Shown: positions 1-6,551, counted from the stretch's first letter. The stretch: DNA of 13,003 bases from CAZODA01 sp964578485 (GCA_964578485.1 CAZODA010000074.1:1-13003), one strand, 5' to 3'. Notes: generated from the sequence alone by a model not told the origin. Numbers and translations are program-made.

Positions 1-112
1 TCAATTCACAAATTCTTTTAATATGTTCGATATGTTGATTAAATACATCCATATTAAGGTAAAGATAATAATTTTTTGAATCCAATAATGCATCCATGAA
101 TGTGAAATACGG

Positions 113-233
113 ATAGAATTAGAAAATTAGTAGATGTGATGATTAGTTGATGTGAGGATGTGAGGATGTGAGGATGTGATGATGTGAGGATGTGATGATG
201 TGATGTGAGGATGTGAGGATGTGATGTGATGAT
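113..233. repeat. Low-complexity tract of GATGTGAK octamers
   Basis: This noncoding tract is built from tandem or near-tandem copies of the octamers gatgtgag and gatgtgat, mixed with gattagttgat-type words. The densest part runs from about 150 to 230. The units are not separated by unique spacers, so it is not a CRISPR array. Related words (gattag, agcagattag) recur at about 2262-2450 and 4801-5045, so this is one of three related tracts in the window. No function is visible; such tracts may arise by replication slippage and may mark hypervariable intergenic DNA. Confidence 0.8.
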
Positions 234-257
234 TTATAAACCCCTCCAACCTTCGGC

Positions 258-283
258 CACCTCCCCTTTAAAAGTGGAGGAGT
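258..283. repeat. Imperfect hairpin (cctcc...ggagg)
   Basis: An inverted repeat pairs cctccccttt with aaaagtggagg around a short A-rich loop, with one mismatch. It lies downstream (on the minus strand) of the nuclease-like gene that ends at 491, but about 210 bases away, so a terminator role is only a possibility. The surrounding sequence 1-490 contains no convincing gene. Confidence 0.35.
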
Positions 284-329
284 TATTTGCATGATTCCCC
301 GTAAGAATATAAATTTCGTATAATGATTT

Positions 330-420
330 TTTACTAACTATTTAAAACCACGAAGTGGTGGAATTATTGCAGCAAACGAGTCAGCATCAGCCAGTTAAAA
401 CCCTGAAGGAGTGAAATTAT
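330..420. repeat. Two related units beginning aaaccNNgaagg/tg
   Basis: Two 24-base segments in this stretch match at most positions: one starts aaaccacgaagtgg and ends ggaattatt, the other starts aaaccctgaaggag and ends gaaattatt. They are about 55 bases apart. The first contains the small palindrome ccacgaagtgg. They look like degenerate copies of an intergenic repeat. No coding potential or regulatory role is apparent. Confidence 0.4.
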
Positions 421-490
421 TATATTTAATCACTTCTTATATTAAACACATCCAGCTAACCCTGTCCAGCTGAAAGCAGGAGTCGGAATC

Positions 491-1516
491 TTATTCTGCT
501 AAACTGAAGGGGACTTCTCTTTTGCCGATATAATTAATCAGTTTTACTACTTCTTCATCCAACCAAATTTTAATTTTTTCTTTTTGCTGATGTGCAGTTA
601 ATGAAAAAAAAGATTCTTCGAAAAAATCAATAAAGGAAACTAAAACATATTTTTTATTATCGGTATCAAAATCATATATACAGTCTTCTTTATGCCGGAA
701 ATATTGAATGAGCTCTTTATTTGTAATTAGGATCTTTATTCGATTGGGATTCCTAAAATTAATTCCTATCCAGAGTCGTATTCCCGGTTCTTTCATAAGG
801 TAATTATAACCGGAATAAAGGGCAGCAGATGTTGAATTCACTGAATACCCAAGCTCTTTCATTGCTGTATTGAGTTGGTTGTTAAAATTTTTCAGTTCTT
901 TAACGCCATCTATCAGTTTTTCTGAAACATGATTAATTACCATATCATTTTCTTTTAAAAAATATTGAAATTCTGAAACCAGTTTTATAAATAATTTATT
1001 ATCGCTTTTAACCTTATCAAATAAATTATAAATATCATTCCAAAGCAAGCCCTTTTTGTAATAAGGAAACTCCTGAGTATCTAATATCTGATTTACCGTT
1101 AAACTATAAATATGTATTTTCAAATTGCCGGTTTTAATTCGACCATATAATTGAATTTGATTTATAGCCTCGGTAGCATCATCTTTTTTAACCACATAGG
1201 TATTAAAGTCAGAAGAAACTTTTACCTCAATTAAGTAAATATTATTATTTATAGTTAATGAAATATCAGGAATAGCTGTCCTTCCTAAAGTAGTATTAAA
1301 TTGTCTTTGAGTCTCAATCTTAATATTATCTGTATTACTAAGAATCAAATCTGAGTCAAGTAAGGATATGAACTCTCGAAATAAATCCCAATCAATTTGC
1401 AAACTCATATCCAATAAATAAACCAAGGATTCTGTAATAAAATTTTCTTCCGGACTTACAAAATTATTAGGTCTATATTTGAATAGATTACAAAAGATAT
1501 TTCTTTCAGTACTCAT
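491..1516 (-). CDS. PD-(D/E)XK nuclease superfamily protein, stand-alone
   Basis: This 341-aa protein carries the core of the PD-(D/E)XK nuclease fold in its first third. Glu29 lies in an N-terminal helix (SPEENFITESLVYLLD). Pro83-Asp84 (AIPDISLTI) is followed by a beta hairpin and Glu97-x-Lys99 (YLIEVKV). A helix with Gln118/Gln121 and Tyr124 (AINQIQLYGRI) matches the QxxxY motif often found after the active site. The catalytic set E-PD-ExK therefore looks complete, so metal-dependent DNA cleavage is plausible. The C-terminal two thirds (about 130-341) are not recognised. No methyltransferase or ATPase partner is in the window, so restriction or phage defence is inference only. The ATG at 1514-1516 is the only obvious start near the conserved N-terminal helix. 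The next gene upstream on the same strand ends 120 bases away or more, so it is probably a single-gene unit. Confidence 0.8.
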   Translation of the reverse strand: MSTERNIFCNLFKYRPNNFVSPEENFITESLVYLLDMSLQIDWDLFREFISLLDSDLILSNTDNIKIETQRQFNTTLGRTAIPDISLTINNNIYLIEVKVSSDFNTYVVKKDDATEAINQIQLYGRIKTGNLKIHIYSLTVNQILDTQEFPYYKKGLLWNDIYNLFDKVKSDNKLFIKLVSEFQYFLKENDMVINHVSEKLIDGVKELKNFNNQLNTAMKELGYSVNSTSAALYSGYNYLMKEPGIRLWIGINFRNPNRIKILITNKELIQYFRHKEDCIYDFDTDNKKYVLVSFIDFFEESFFSLTAHQQKEKIKIWLDEEVVKLINYIGKREVPFSLAE

Positions 1517-1614
1517 TTATATAACCTGTATTGAAGTTTATGACTCTTGTTTTTTTATTTCTTATTTTGTGTGTAGTCTCTTTGTTAAAAGATTGGAACT
1601 ATAGTACCCATACA

Positions 1615-1639
1615 TAACAACTATTAACGACCGTTGTTA
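1615..1639. repeat. Short inverted repeat at the 3' end of the lipoprotein gene
   Basis: The arms taacaac (1615-1621) and gttgtta (1633-1639) are perfectly complementary around an 11-base loop, overlapping the stop codon of the gene that ends at 1637. No T-run follows on the minus strand, so it is a weak terminator candidate. A similar word, ttaacaaccg, follows the GIY-YIG gene at about 6333-6342. Confidence 0.35.
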
Positions 1640-2101
1640 ATTGCTTATTGGGGTCATACGGATAAGTTTTACGTAGATATTTTCCTTGTCATCTGTTAGT
1701 TGTGCTGAATACACAATATTAAAAAGTTGTGCTTCTTCTGATTCAACAATTCCTTCACATAGAACTCGGTTTAAATCTTTCCTTACGTCAATAGTTCGTA
1801 CTCCGCTTAATTTTAAGTTTAAAGATACTATATGTTCATCAATTAGTGAAACAATATTTTGAGCCCTTTCGTCTTCAACCGCATTTTTACAGTCAGTATA
1901 AGTTGGGTTTCGCCAAAGACGCGGATGTTCGTGATATAATTGTAATATTAAAACAGGAACAGCTTGATTCTTCATTTCTAATTTAACTAAAGAAAGTGCT
2001 AATGATTTAACTTCATCAGAATCACCATCAATCATCTGGAAACAAGATGCTAAAGCGAAAAATATGGTCGTTAAAAAAGAGGAGATTATTATTTTTTTCA
2101 T
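1637..2101 (-). CDS. Small predicted lipoprotein of unknown function
   Basis: The 154-aa product has a typical type II signal peptide: basic MKK, a hydrophobic stretch (IIISSFLTTIFFALAS) and a lipobox Leu17-Ala18-Ser19-Cys20. Mature protein should start at Cys20, be lipid-modified and be anchored in a membrane, probably facing the periplasm. The mature part is mostly alpha-helical to about residue 85, then strand-rich (LSGVRTIDVRKDL, LFNIVYSAQLTDDKE, IYVKLIRM). Cysteines near residues 71 and 115 could form a disulfide. The layout resembles short Gram-negative exported proteins of unknown function that have a helical N-terminal part and an RT...C strand block, but I cannot name the family. The ATG start is fixed by the signal peptide. 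It is separated from its neighbours by more than 100 bases and is probably transcribed alone. Confidence 0.75.
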   Translation of the reverse strand: MKKIIISSFLTTIFFALASCFQMIDGDSDEVKSLALSLVKLEMKNQAVPVLILQLYHEHPRLWRNPTYTDCKNAVEDERAQNIVSLIDEHIVSLNLKLSGVRTIDVRKDLNRVLCEGIVESEEAQLFNIVYSAQLTDDKENIYVKLIRMTPISN

Positions 2102-2346
2102 AATAAATTAAATTTAAAGCTCCTATAATTAGTTTGAAGATTTAGTGTTGTTTTGGGTTGAAGCGAATCAAGTAAACAAAGAACGTAAATTAATACGAAT
2201 TATAATCAATTACGAAATATCAATGATCAATCATCAGTAAATAGTAAAATAATTATAAATTATGAATGAGGGGTTAATTAGTAGATTAGATGATGTGATG
2301 ATTAGCAGATTAGGAAATGAAGGAATGAAGGAATGAAGGAATGAAG

Positions 2347-2577
2347 GAATTAGTGATGAGTTAAAATGTTGATGACTACGTCGTTGATGACTATGTCGTT
2401 GAGAATGGTTTAGGGTTTGATTAGATGATTAGTAGATTAGCGGATTTTATTTTTAGGATGCAAACCTAACGGAATGCAAGATGAGACACTATTATTGGTT
2501 TTACCGAGCGTTCCATTCCTACAGAATGACCCTCTTCTATTTTTTTTTGTGCCCAAGCCGCACGGGCTTTTCTTTTT
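2347..2577. repeat. 231-bp direct repeat, copy A
   Basis: This segment aligns without gaps to 4957-5187 (constant offset 2610) with only scattered substitutions. It includes internal short repeats (gactacgtcgttgatgacta) and ends in a T-rich hairpin. Looser similarity extends left to about 2251 here and 4894 in copy B, with different numbers of gaatgaag units. Together the two copies bracket the Doc module at 3229-4685 in direct orientation. Confidence 0.9.
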
Positions 2578-2579
2578 TT
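2555..2579 (+). terminator. Terminator-like hairpin with T-run (copy 1 of 3)
   Basis: The stem aagcc/ggctt around loop gcacg is followed by ttttcttttttt. The same hairpin occurs at 5166-5190 and 5312-5335. Because it travels within a repeat and no plus-strand gene ends just upstream, its role as a terminator is uncertain. Confidence 0.35.
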
Positions 2580-2696
2580 CTACAGCAAAAATAAAGAAAT
2601 ACAAAATTTTGCGATAAGTGAGGGCAGTGGGCAAACTTGTTTGCACATTGCCGAACGCAGCAAAATTCAACGCAGTTAAAATGCCGCTGCTGCACA

Positions 2697-2935
2697 ATCC
2701 CGCTGAAAAGCGGGATCTCCAGCCAGCATAGAAAACTCCATTCTTAAAAATCTTTTCTCCTGTCTAAAATTCAAGAACTCGCTTCGCTCTCCCGCTTCGG
2801 CTAGCCTCAGCGGGATTTCGCTTCGCTCAAACACCGTACTCGAATTTTTTAACGACAGTTGAAATGATTTTTTATACGAGGAATTCTCGGAGTCGGTCGG
2901 AGAGTCCCGACGATACCTGTCCCGCTTTAACGGGA
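2697..2935. repeat. Cluster of GC-rich inverted repeats built on tcccgct/agcggga
   Basis: A perfect 8-bp stem with a GAAA loop occupies 2697-2716 (atcccgct GAAA agcgggat). The same arms recur with a longer loop at about 2790-2817 (tcccgct ... agcgggat), and a shorter tcccg/cggga stem lies at about 2920-2935. The three share arm sequence, so this looks like a family of intergenic palindromes rather than terminators of specific genes. The local GC content stands out from the AT-rich surroundings. Confidence 0.65.
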
Positions 2936-3228
2936 GTCGGGATTCTGAGACAGGGTTTTAAGGAAATTTTGTTTAAAAAAAACCCTTACTTTTTATACCG
3001 CAAACCGATACCAACAAATCTAAAAAAGAAACAGCGGACAATTTATTACTTAAAGACAAGAAAACGAATGAATGAAAAACCAATGCATAAAATAGCACAT
3101 TTATAAAGCTCAACGCACAAACCAATGCTTCAGCTTTCAAAAGGGCTGTTTTTATGCAAATGCTCCTTCATTGAAGAAAAAAAATTAGTAAATTGTGTAC
3201 TTAAAAATTAATAAGACATTAAACAAAA

Positions 3229-4245
3229 ATGAAAGATTTAACAAACTCGACCATAGCACGGCAAAACATACTAAATAATAAATATGCAATTGAAGAAATC
3301 CAAAATGCGCTAGGAATTGAAGGAATCGTATTTGATAACCAATTCCGCTTTTTAAAAAGTCAAATTGCATCTTTCTTCGAAATTGATGAGCGCACTATAG
3401 AGCGTTATCTTGAATTACATGAAAAGGAATTAAAGGTAAATGGCTACGAGGTTTTGAGGGGCAAACAGCTGAAAGAGTTCATTTTAGCCTTACATGAATC
3501 GGGTGTGAGCGACATAAATGTCGGTCACAAAATTAGAAACCTTGGTTTGTTCAATTTTCGTGCATTCTTAAATCTCGGTATGTTGCTGAGAGAGAGCGAG
3601 AAGGCGAGAACACTAAGAAGCATTGTTCTTGATATTGTTCTTGACACTATCAACAAACGCACAGGAGGTAACACGAAATATATAAACCAACGAGACGAAG
3701 ACTTTATTCTCAGTTATTACAAAGAAGAAAGTTACAGAAAAGAGTTTACTGATTCTTTAAGAAATTATATTGCAATGGGAAATGCAAAGTATGCTATTTA
3801 TACAAATAAGATATACCAATCCATTTTCAAAGAACATGCTACGGAATACCGTCAGATTCTAAAACTTAGAGAAAAGGACAATGTTCGTGAAACGATGTAC
3901 AGCGAGGTTTTAGACTTGATTTCAAGTTTTGAATTTGGTTTAGCAAAATTAATCGAAGAACGATACAAAAAACTTGGCAGAAAACTCACAAGTTTTGAAC
4001 TTGACAAGCTTTTTTCAGCGTTTGAACAGTTACCCTTATGGGTTCCATTAATTGAGAAAGCAAGACGAAAAATGGCAAGTCGAGACCTGGCTTTTAGAGA
4101 TGTTTTGCATCAACAATTAGAAATATATATTGGAGCCGTACCTGCAGAAGATTTCGAACGTTTCTTGGGCGAAAAAAGCAAGGAATTAGCAGAAAGACTT
4201 GAAGAGGCAAAGGATGTATTTAAACGCTTAAAAGAAAGAGAATGA
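3229..4245 (+). CDS. HTH DNA-binding protein paired with Doc toxin (putative antitoxin/regulator)
   Basis: The 338-aa protein has a likely helix-turn-helix at about residues 41-63 (FLKSQIASFFEIDERTIERY), of the kind seen in RhuM-like and related regulators, where a residue pattern LxxxFxIDxRTIxRYL reads as a recognition helix. The middle (about 80-240) is helical and rich in charged residues. The C-terminus (310-338) is a Glu/Lys/Arg-rich probable coiled coil (ELAERLEEAKDVFKRLKERE). It overlaps the Doc-like gene by ATGA, so the two are translationally coupled. That arrangement is expected for a toxin-antitoxin pair in which the first product binds DNA and autoregulates. At 338 residues it is far larger than the classic Phd antitoxin, so the antitoxin role is inferred from position. 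It could instead be only a regulator or a targeting partner. The ATG at 3229 follows an A-rich leader without a Shine-Dalgarno sequence. Confidence 0.7.
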   Translation: MKDLTNSTIARQNILNNKYAIEEIQNALGIEGIVFDNQFRFLKSQIASFFEIDERTIERYLELHEKELKVNGYEVLRGKQLKEFILALHESGVSDINVGHKIRNLGLFNFRAFLNLGMLLRESEKARTLRSIVLDIVLDTINKRTGGNTKYINQRDEDFILSYYKEESYRKEFTDSLRNYIAMGNAKYAIYTNKIYQSIFKEHATEYRQILKLREKDNVRETMYSEVLDLISSFEFGLAKLIEERYKKLGRKLTSFELDKLFSAFEQLPLWVPLIEKARRKMASRDLAFRDVLHQQLEIYIGAVPAEDFERFLGEKSKELAERLEEAKDVFKRLKERE

Positions 4246-4685
4246 GATTGCTTTATATCAACATAGAACAAGCAAAAGAGATTCATCGAAAAACTGTTGA
4301 AGTTAGTGGAGGTGGCGATGATGGCATTCTTGACATAAGTAAACTTGAAAGTGTTTTAGACCATATTCAAAACGATGATTATTATCCTGATTTTGTTGAT
4401 AAGTTGACACATTTGTTTTTCTGTTCTAACAAATTTCATTGTTTCAATGATGGAAATAAACGGATTGCAATTGCATTGGGAGCACATTTCTTGTTAATAA
4501 ATGGGTATATTTTTGTAGTATCAAAGTTTATCAGAGAAATGGAGAATATTAGTTATCACGTAGCATCTGGGGCTATAGACAAAAATTTGCTCTTTGAAGT
4601 GATAAGCTCAATAATTAATGAGCCTGAGATAAATGAAGAAATAAAATTGAAAATATATGAAGCAATATCAAATCATAAAAACTAA
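4242..4685 (+). CDS. doc: Doc-type (Fic-fold) toxin, death-on-curing family
   Basis: This 147-aa protein carries the Doc version of the Fic active-site motif: His66-Cys-Phe68-Asn-Asp70-Gly-Asn72-Lys-Arg74 (HCFNDGNKR), which fits HxFx(D/N)(A/G)NKR. Family members with Lys in place of the second Gly of canonical Fic act as kinases; P1 Doc phosphorylates EF-Tu. The upstream helix (KLESVLDHIQNDDYYPDFVDKLTHLFF) and downstream helix (AIALGAHFLLINGY) match the usual fold order, and the length is typical of Doc proteins. All motif residues are present, so it is probably active. It shares ATGA with the preceding DNA-binding gene, so its dose should be tied to that gene. The target in this organism is unknown. 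Confidence 0.88.
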   Translation: MRLLYINIEQAKEIHRKTVEVSGGGDDGILDISKLESVLDHIQNDDYYPDFVDKLTHLFFCSNKFHCFNDGNKRIAIALGAHFLLINGYIFVVSKFIREMENISYHVASGAIDKNLLFEVISSIINEPEINEEIKLKIYEAISNHKN

Positions 4686-4737
4686 TACCAAAGCGTCACA
4701 GCCACAATATTAATAAAAGAGTGCAGAGTTTTGACAC

Positions 4738-4772
4738 AATAATGTAGAGTTCATGGAAATTGGAACACTCCT
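4738..4772. repeat. Dispersed 35-bp repeat, copy 1
   Basis: This sequence, ending ggaacactcct, aligns without gaps with 7534-7568 at 27 of 35 positions. Just before it, gtgcagagttttgac and atgtagagttcatgg (about 4721-4758) are imperfect direct repeats of each other, a pattern reminiscent of the multiple terminal repeats of IS21-type elements. No transposase remnant is next to it, so an insertion-sequence origin is only a suggestion. Confidence 0.4.
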
Positions 4773-4800
4773 GACCTTCCCTAAATAGGGTTGACCATTT

Positions 4801-4945
4801 TAATTAGCAGATTAGTTGATTAGTTAATTAGCAGATTAGATGATTAGCAGATTAGTTGATTAGCAAATTAGTTGATTAGCAGATTGGTGAATTAATTATA
4901 AATTATGAGTGATGGGTTATGGGTTAATTAGCAGATTAGGAAATG
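4801..4945. repeat. Low-complexity gattag/agcagattag tract
   Basis: The sequence repeats words such as agcagattag, ttgattag and atgattag with irregular spacing. It is related to the tracts at about 113-233 and 2262-2450. It immediately precedes copy B of the 231-bp repeat, just as a similar tract precedes copy A, so the low-complexity part is probably part of the same repeated unit. Confidence 0.75.
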
Positions 4946-4956
4946 AAGGAATGAAG

Positions 4957-5187
4957 GAATTAGTGATGAGTTAAAATGTTGAGGACTACGTCGTTGATGA
5001 CTATGTCGTTGAGAATGGTTTAGGGTTTGATTAGATGATTAGTAGATTAGTGGATTTTATTTTTAGGATGCAAACCTAACGGAATGCAAGATGAGACGCG
5101 ATTATAGGTTTTACCGAGCGTTCCATTCCTACGGAATGACCCTCTTCTATTTTCTTTTGTACTCGAGCCGCACGGGCTTCTATTTTT
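4957..5187. repeat. 231-bp direct repeat, copy B
   Basis: Ungapped match to 2347-2577 in the same orientation. It ends in the same aagcc/gagcc-gcacg-ggctt hairpin and T-run. The two copies bracket the HTH/Doc gene pair. Confidence 0.9.
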
Positions 5188-5190
5188 TTT
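5166..5190 (+). terminator. Terminator-like hairpin with T-run (copy 2 of 3)
   Basis: The stem agcc/ggct around loop gcacg is followed by a T-rich run. It lies about 480 bases after the Doc stop codon, so it could end read-through from that operon. Its repetition elsewhere makes this uncertain. Confidence 0.35.
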
Positions 5191-5311
5191 AATGTACCCG
5201 AAGCATCCTGCTTTGGGAAAAATATTAAAAATTATTTACGACATTCAATTTTTCGGGGTCGCTCTCGTTGCAAAAATGAGATTAGGTTATTTCTTTTTTC
5301 TTTTGTGCTCG

Positions 5312-5335
5312 AGCCGCACGGGCTTTTCTTTTTTT
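5312..5335 (+). terminator. Terminator-like hairpin with T-run (copy 3 of 3)
   Basis: Same stem and loop as the copies at 2555 and 5166, followed by ttttctttttttt. It is part of the 70-bp duplication. It may isolate the promoter at 5577 from upstream transcription. Confidence 0.35.
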
Positions 5336-5576
5336 AATGTACCCGGAGCATCCTGCTTTGGGAAAGACTTGAATTATGCAATAAACTGTAAAATCAATAT
5401 TCCATTAAAAATCTTTCCTTTAGAAGACTCTTACTTTTATCACTGTTTTATATATTTTTAAACATCTATTCGAGTAAAAAGGATAGTATAATAATTCGAA
5501 ATATACAACAAACTATATGTTTTCAATCATCTGTATTATAGAGAAATAAGACTCGTTTTAACATTTATAAAACATC

Positions 5577-5608
5577 TTGTCACTTTTTTATATTATTGCG
5601 TATATTTG
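5577..5608 (+). promoter_or_regulatory. Bacteroidota-type promoter (TTG ... TATATTTG)
   Basis: A perfect TAnnTTTG box (tatatttg, 5601-5608) is preceded by ttg at 5577-5579 with a 21-base spacer. This matches the -33/-7 pattern of the Bacteroidota primary sigma factor. It lies about 50 bases before the ATG at 5660, giving a normal leader for the two-gene unit that follows. It is one of the better clues to the phylum. Confidence 0.7.
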
Positions 5609-5659
5609 TGTGTCCAAGCACAATATTGAACAATCACACAACAACTAAAATCTAAAATC

Positions 5660-5938
5660 ATGAATATTATTGAAGTAAAAAACAAAAAGGGAACCTCTTC
5701 CAAAACACCACCAACAGGGTGTACAAGTTGGCTTGACTATTGGGAAAAGAAGAAAGGTAAAAAAGCAACCCAATGCGAAGCAATGTCATGTAGTGGAGAG
5801 CCCGATGTTGGTGGTCACGTTATAAAATCTGGTGAAGGCGGAAAAGAGTATATTCTACCTTTATGTTATAGCCATAACAATATGTCCGAGAGTGAAACTT
5901 ATATAGCTTGGGAAAGCGACCTTGTTCCTGTTATATAG
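5660..5938 (+). CDS. Small HNH-like zinc-binding protein
   Basis: The 92-aa protein has a conserved-looking layout: Cys21-Thr-Ser-Trp (GCTSWLDYWEK), a Cys39-x4-Cys44 pair (QCEAMSC), Gly52-His53 (GGHVIKS), then LPLCYSHNN with Cys69, His72 and Asn73. The Cys39/Cys44/Cys69/His72 set could bind zinc. The GGHV and CxxHN elements resemble a minimal HNH (beta-beta-alpha metal) core, with His53 in the catalytic position and Asn73 following. I recall a family of short proteins with the same pattern (TSW...C...GAHV...PLCxxHN), of unproven activity. It could be a small nuclease or simply a zinc-ribbon-like binding protein. It is 33 bases upstream of a GIY-YIG-like gene on the same strand and behind a clear promoter, so the two are probably co-transcribed. 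Confidence 0.75.
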   Translation: MNIIEVKNKKGTSSKTPPTGCTSWLDYWEKKKGKKATQCEAMSCSGEPDVGGHVIKSGEGGKEYILPLCYSHNNMSESETYIAWESDLVPVI

Positions 5939-5971
5939 TCAAAATGAATTTTTAATAAAAACAATTACAGT

Positions 5972-6322
5972 ATGGCAACACTTGGAATGAATGGACCTTA
6001 TCCATTGACTAATGAAAAAATAAATGAAGTCGTTACAAAAACATCAGCAGGAAACTACGCATTAGGTTATTCAAACGTATCAACATTTAAAGTTAAATAT
6101 GTTGGTCGTTCAGATAACGATTTAAATAAGAGACTTAAAAATTGGGTAGGTAAGTATGCTGAGTTTAAGTATAGTTACGCAACATCTCCCAAAACTGCCT
6201 TTGAGAAAGAATGTAATAATTTCCACGATTTTGGAGAAACAGATAAATTAGACAATACTCTTCATCCTGACAGACCGAACAATTCAGGTTGGAAATGTCC
6301 CCAGTGTGATATCTTTGATTAA
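5972..6322 (+). CDS. GIY-YIG-like protein with possible zinc site
   Basis: The 116-aa product shows the elements of a GIY-YIG core: Gly27-Asn-Tyr29-Ala-Leu-Gly32-Tyr33, then Tyr43-Val-Gly45-Arg46-Ser47 (KYVGRSDNDLNKRLKNW), Arg54, and Glu78/Glu80 in a later helix (AFEKECNNFHDF), followed by Asn95 (LDNTLHP). In GIY-YIG nucleases the two Tyr/Gly strands, the Arg and a Glu form the active site, so activity is plausible. The first strand reads GNYALGY rather than GIY, which is a divergence. Cys81-x3-His85 and Cys109-x2-Cys112 (CPQC) could form a zinc site near the C-terminus. It follows the HNH-like gene by 33 bases, which suggests a joint role. The target is unknown; a nucleic-acid-directed function in defence or competition is inference. 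Confidence 0.72.
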   Translation: MATLGMNGPYPLTNEKINEVVTKTSAGNYALGYSNVSTFKVKYVGRSDNDLNKRLKNWVGKYAEFKYSYATSPKTAFEKECNNFHDFGETDKLDNTLHPDRPNNSGWKCPQCDIFD

Positions 6323-6551
6323 AAACTGCGCTTAACAACCGTTTGGCTCAAAGGCGGTGAAAGTGTTTAATTGAAGATTCTACCTCGCATCAAGTTTTGC
6401 TGCAGTTTAATAGTAAAGTGTTCTGAAATTTGCCACATGCTCATAGCACCAACCGTAGTAGGGTATTTTATGAGGTTGCTGATATGATAAATAGACAATT
6501 TGATTTGATAATATGAAATAGCTCTAATTGGGAAATAGCAATACATAGAAA

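Larger units (their letters stand above)
2102..3228. other. Long intergenic region without a convincing gene
   Basis: More than 1.1 kb lies between the lipoprotein gene and the Doc module. It contains low-complexity gattag/gaatgaag words (about 2262-2450), copy A of a 231-bp direct repeat (2347-2577), a terminator-like hairpin (2555-2579) and GC-rich inverted repeats (2697-2935). Two open frames of 80-86 codons occur here, but they run through repeats and hairpins, have biased composition and show no recognisable domain. Confidence 0.7.
5150..5365. repeat. Direct duplication of about 70 bp (5150-5220 and 5296-5365)
   Basis: Both segments run from ttttcttttg through the gagccgcacgggct hairpin and a T-run to aatgtacccg and catcctgctttgggaaa, with a handful of substitutions and one length difference in the T-run. 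About 75 bases of unrelated sequence separate them. The first segment overlaps the end of copy B of the 231-bp repeat; copy A shares only the hairpin part. Confidence 0.8.
4686..5576. other. Repeat-filled intergenic region
   Basis: This stretch has no convincing gene. It contains a 35-bp sequence shared with 7534-7568 (at 4738-4772), a gattag/agcagattag low-complexity tract (about 4801-4945), copy B of the 231-bp repeat (4957-5187), and a tandem-like duplication of about 70 bp (5150-5220 and 5296-5365). An 89-codon open frame at 5192-5461 runs through the duplication and is Phe-rich, so I treat it as chance. Confidence 0.7.

Noticed and set aside
113..233. Tandem repeats as a possible CRISPR array
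   Set aside because: Units are 8 bases or so, variable and contiguous, with no unique spacers and no cas gene nearby.
2437..2697. 86-codon minus-strand open frame
   Set aside because: It runs through the 231-bp repeat and a terminator-like hairpin, and has no domain; the matching segment in the other repeat copy is not a comparable gene.
2864..3106. 80-codon plus-strand open frame
   Set aside because: Its first part lies in a cluster of GC-rich palindromes and the product is an Arg/Lys-rich sequence with no recognisable fold.
3185..3370. 61-codon minus-strand open frame
   Set aside because: It is antisense to the start of the HTH gene, whose own frame is well supported.
5192..5461. 89-codon plus-strand open frame
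   Set aside because: Spans the 70-bp duplication, is Phe-rich with repeated segments and has no known domain or promoter.
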